DNA from: Sulfitobacter sp. S223
GTDB lineage: Bacteria > Pseudomonadota > Alphaproteobacteria > Rhodobacterales > Rhodobacteraceae
Reading direction: 5' to 3'
Length of the DNA: 64,000 nucleotides
NCBI RefSeq assembly: GCF_025143825.1
Contig: NZ_CP083560.1
Coordinates: forward strand, 1,550,001-1,614,000
Shown here: piece by piece, positions 62,659 to 64,000 of the stretch
How positions within the stretch are numbered: position 1 is the first letter of the stretch
How the letters are laid out: the number at the start of each line of letters is the position of its first letter
Made by a program: the position numbers and the translations under genes
The notes under the pieces: generated by a model
Seen by the model: the letters and a program-made list of their open reading frames with translations, nothing else
What the model was told of the DNA's origin: nothing
Databases searched by the model: none

Positions 62659-62940
62659 ATGCATGTCATGTTTAACGCACCGTCAGACCGCCGCCCGCTA
62701 CTCGCCCTTGTGGGGAACGGGCAGGCACATCGCGTGCGTGAACTTATGGCGCACCTCGACGCGAGCCAGATCGGTATATCGAAGCACATGAAGGTGCTGC
62801 GCAAGACGAGGCTGGTGCTGGATCGTCGGGATGCGCAATGGCGGCGCTATCGCTGCAATCCGAAAGCTGAACCTGAAATCGACGCGGTCATCGGTGCTGT
62901 GCTGACATCTAAAAAGCAGTCTGAAAAGGAAGTCGCATGA
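62659..62940 (+). CDS. ArsR-like winged-helix protein lacking metal-binding cysteines
   Basis: 93 residues from the ATG at 62659; starts at 62623, 62647 or 62668 are possible, none with a clear ribosome binding site. Aligned by eye to E. coli ArsR, it keeps LDASQIGISKHMKVLRKTRLVLDRRDAQWRRYRCNP, but the arsenite-binding CVCDL reads RVREL. Both Cys-to-Arg changes need one T-to-C step in the codon (CGC, CGT). The only remaining Cys is in YRCNP. May sense something else or be a decaying gene. The stop overlaps the permease start (ATGA). Confidence 0.7.
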   Translation: MHVMFNAPSDRRPLLALVGNGQAHRVRELMAHLDASQIGISKHMKVLRKTRLVLDRRDAQWRRYRCNPKAEPEIDAVIGAVLTSKKQSEKEVA

Positions 62941-63995
62941 CCGCCAATTCACAAGAGCAGCATCTGCCGCACCAGTTGCCGGATTGGGTCTGGTATGCAG
63001 GCACGGCTGTCGTCGCCGTAATCTGGTGGGTGGTCTACAACCAGCTTATTCCGTTTTCGGAATGGATCACGTCACTGGTCCCGGTTGCGCGCCACAGCCA
63101 TACGGGCGAGGCCATCGCCTTCTTTGTTTACGACGTGCCCAAAGTTCTGTTGTTGCTGTCGGCGGTTGTCTTTGTCACGGGCGTCTTGCGCAGTTGGTTC
63201 AGCCCCGAAAAGACACGTGCGATCCTCGCTGGCAAACGAGAGATCGTAGGTTACCCGTTGGCAGCACTTCTGGGCGTTTTCACACCGTTCTGTTCCTGCT
63301 CGTCCGTACCGCTGTTTATCGGGTTTGTGTCGGCGGGCATTCCACTGGGGGTGACTTTTTCATTTCTCATCGCGGGGCCGATGGTGGGGCCGGTCGGTCT
63401 GGGGCTGCTTTATGGCCTCGTCGGTTGGCAGATCGCTACGCTTTACCTTGTCTTTGGCTTCGCCATCGCCACGGTTGCGGGCTTCGTTCTGGGCCGCATG
63501 GGGCTGGAGAGGTATCTACAGGACTGGGTGCGTGATTTAAACGCAGGGCCGGTGGGCGATCTACCTGAAGAAAAGCTTACTTTGGTCGACCGGATCAAAA
63601 TCGGGATTGAGCAAGTGCGTGAAATTGTCGGTAAAGTCTGGATATGGGTGTTGATCGGTATCGGCATCGGCGCTGCGATCCACGGTTATGTCCCCGAAGA
63701 GATGATGCTGCGGATCATGGGGGGTGAAGCCTGGTGGTCGGTACCTGCCGCCGTGGTTTTGGGCGTGCCTATGTACACCAATGCAGCGGGCGTCATTCCC
63801 ATTGTCGAAGCTCTGCTGGGCAAAGGTGCAGCCCTTGGCACGACACTGGCCTTCATGATGTCGGTCATTGCGCTTTCATTGCCTGAGATGATCATCCTGA
63901 AGCAAGTGCTAACCTACCGCCTGATTGCCATCTTCCTCGCCGTGGTTGCCGCGGGGATTCTCGCCACCGGCTTCCTGTTCAACATAATCATGTGA
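62937..63995 (+). CDS. Inner membrane permease (ArsP/SO_0444-type)
   Basis: 352 residues, eight to ten membrane helices, complete within five bases of the window end. Conserved TPFCSCSSVPLFIGF with Cys119 and Cys121, a metal(loid)-contacting motif of this permease family, matched in the second half by GVPMYTNAAGVIPIVEALL. Family members export organoarsenicals or take part in copper/zinc handling. Translationally coupled to the ArsR-like gene. Confidence 0.85.
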   Translation: MTANSQEQHLPHQLPDWVWYAGTAVVAVIWWVVYNQLIPFSEWITSLVPVARHSHTGEAIAFFVYDVPKVLLLLSAVVFVTGVLRSWFSPEKTRAILAGKREIVGYPLAALLGVFTPFCSCSSVPLFIGFVSAGIPLGVTFSFLIAGPMVGPVGLGLLYGLVGWQIATLYLVFGFAIATVAGFVLGRMGLERYLQDWVRDLNAGPVGDLPEEKLTLVDRIKIGIEQVREIVGKVWIWVLIGIGIGAAIHGYVPEEMMLRIMGGEAWWSVPAAVVLGVPMYTNAAGVIPIVEALLGKGAALGTTLAFMMSVIALSLPEMIILKQVLTYRLIAIFLAVVAAGILATGFLFNIIM

Positions 63996-64000
63996 CAGCG

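Noticed and set aside
1..64000. CRISPR array, rRNA operon or replication origin
   Set aside because: No regular spaced repeats, rRNA-like sequence or DnaA-box cluster was seen while reading the window.

Overview
The window looks like chromosomal DNA of an alphaproteobacterium of the Rhodobacterales (Roseobacter group, Sulfitobacter-like). The basis is moderately high GC, a Rhodobacterales-type gene order (DUF177-rpmF-plsX-fabH-ihfA-merR-tRNA-Pro; argS-SPOR-nagZ-scpA-scpB), ALA synthase (C4-type hemA), a long tandem Dcd and a complete Sox cluster. No phage, plasmid replication, CRISPR or intact insertion sequence genes were seen. The genus is inference.

Layout. 1-6.7 kb: 3' end of nrdJ, a secreted lysozyme-like protein, an old yellow enzyme, an iron alcohol dehydrogenase, a hemolysin III membrane protein, and an operon of cupin, FAD amine oxidase-like and YqaA proteins. 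6.7-23.7 kb: sulfur oxidation island. soxS-soxR-soxT (minus) diverge from soxVW-XYZA, hairpin, soxB-dsrE-soxCDEF, hairpin, DUF302-hemA, and a second YeeE/YedE transporter. Two metallo-beta-lactamase-fold proteins converge on it. ATTC-N8-GAAT type palindromes, the likely SoxR operator, lie before soxV (degenerate), before soxX (perfect) and before the metallo-hydrolase pair (perfect). 23.8-28.7 kb: ECF sigma factor divergent from a small EF-hand protein, an MttB-like methyltransferase, an outer membrane barrel protein and an aminotransferase. 28.9-34.3 kb: a tightly coupled operon cysS-cimA-hydrolase-methyltransferase-phytoene synthase family. 34.3-49.5 kb: MFS transporter, cobK-alkA-esterase, HNH nuclease, secreted protein, FadL-type porin, xthA, erpA, dgt, pseudo-SDR, argS, SPOR, nagZ, scpAB and a small basic protein. 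49.5-58.7 kb: dcd, tRNA-Pro(GGG), the merR-ihfA-fabH-plsX-rpmF-DUF177 operon, a BamE-like lipoprotein, olsB and an ABC-F ATPase. 59-64 kb: heme oxygenase with a bacteriophytochrome HWE kinase, then a decayed intergenic stretch, an FNR box, an ArsR-like protein and a permease.

How it fits together. Thiosulfate would enter via SoxT/YeeE proteins. SoxYZ carries the sulfur, SoxAX attaches it, SoxB hydrolyses sulfate, SoxCD oxidises the sulfane, SoxE and SoxF are further redox partners, and SoxVW/SoxS keep SoxY thiols reduced. SoxR is a three-cysteine ArsR-family sensor with the 66-residue Cys spacing of persulfide sensors. The Sox cytochromes need much heme, and hemA sits directly downstream behind a hairpin that both terminates sox transcription and contains a perfect FNR box. 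The same 16-base string (CCTTGATGCAGATCAA) recurs before the ArsR-permease pair at the right end. The most unusual items are this sox-hemA junction, the predicted SoxR regulon reaching the metallo-hydrolases, a periplasmic DsrE protein inside the sox operon, a metallo-hydrolase without its metal motif, and an ArsR protein whose two metal-binding cysteines are both arginine.
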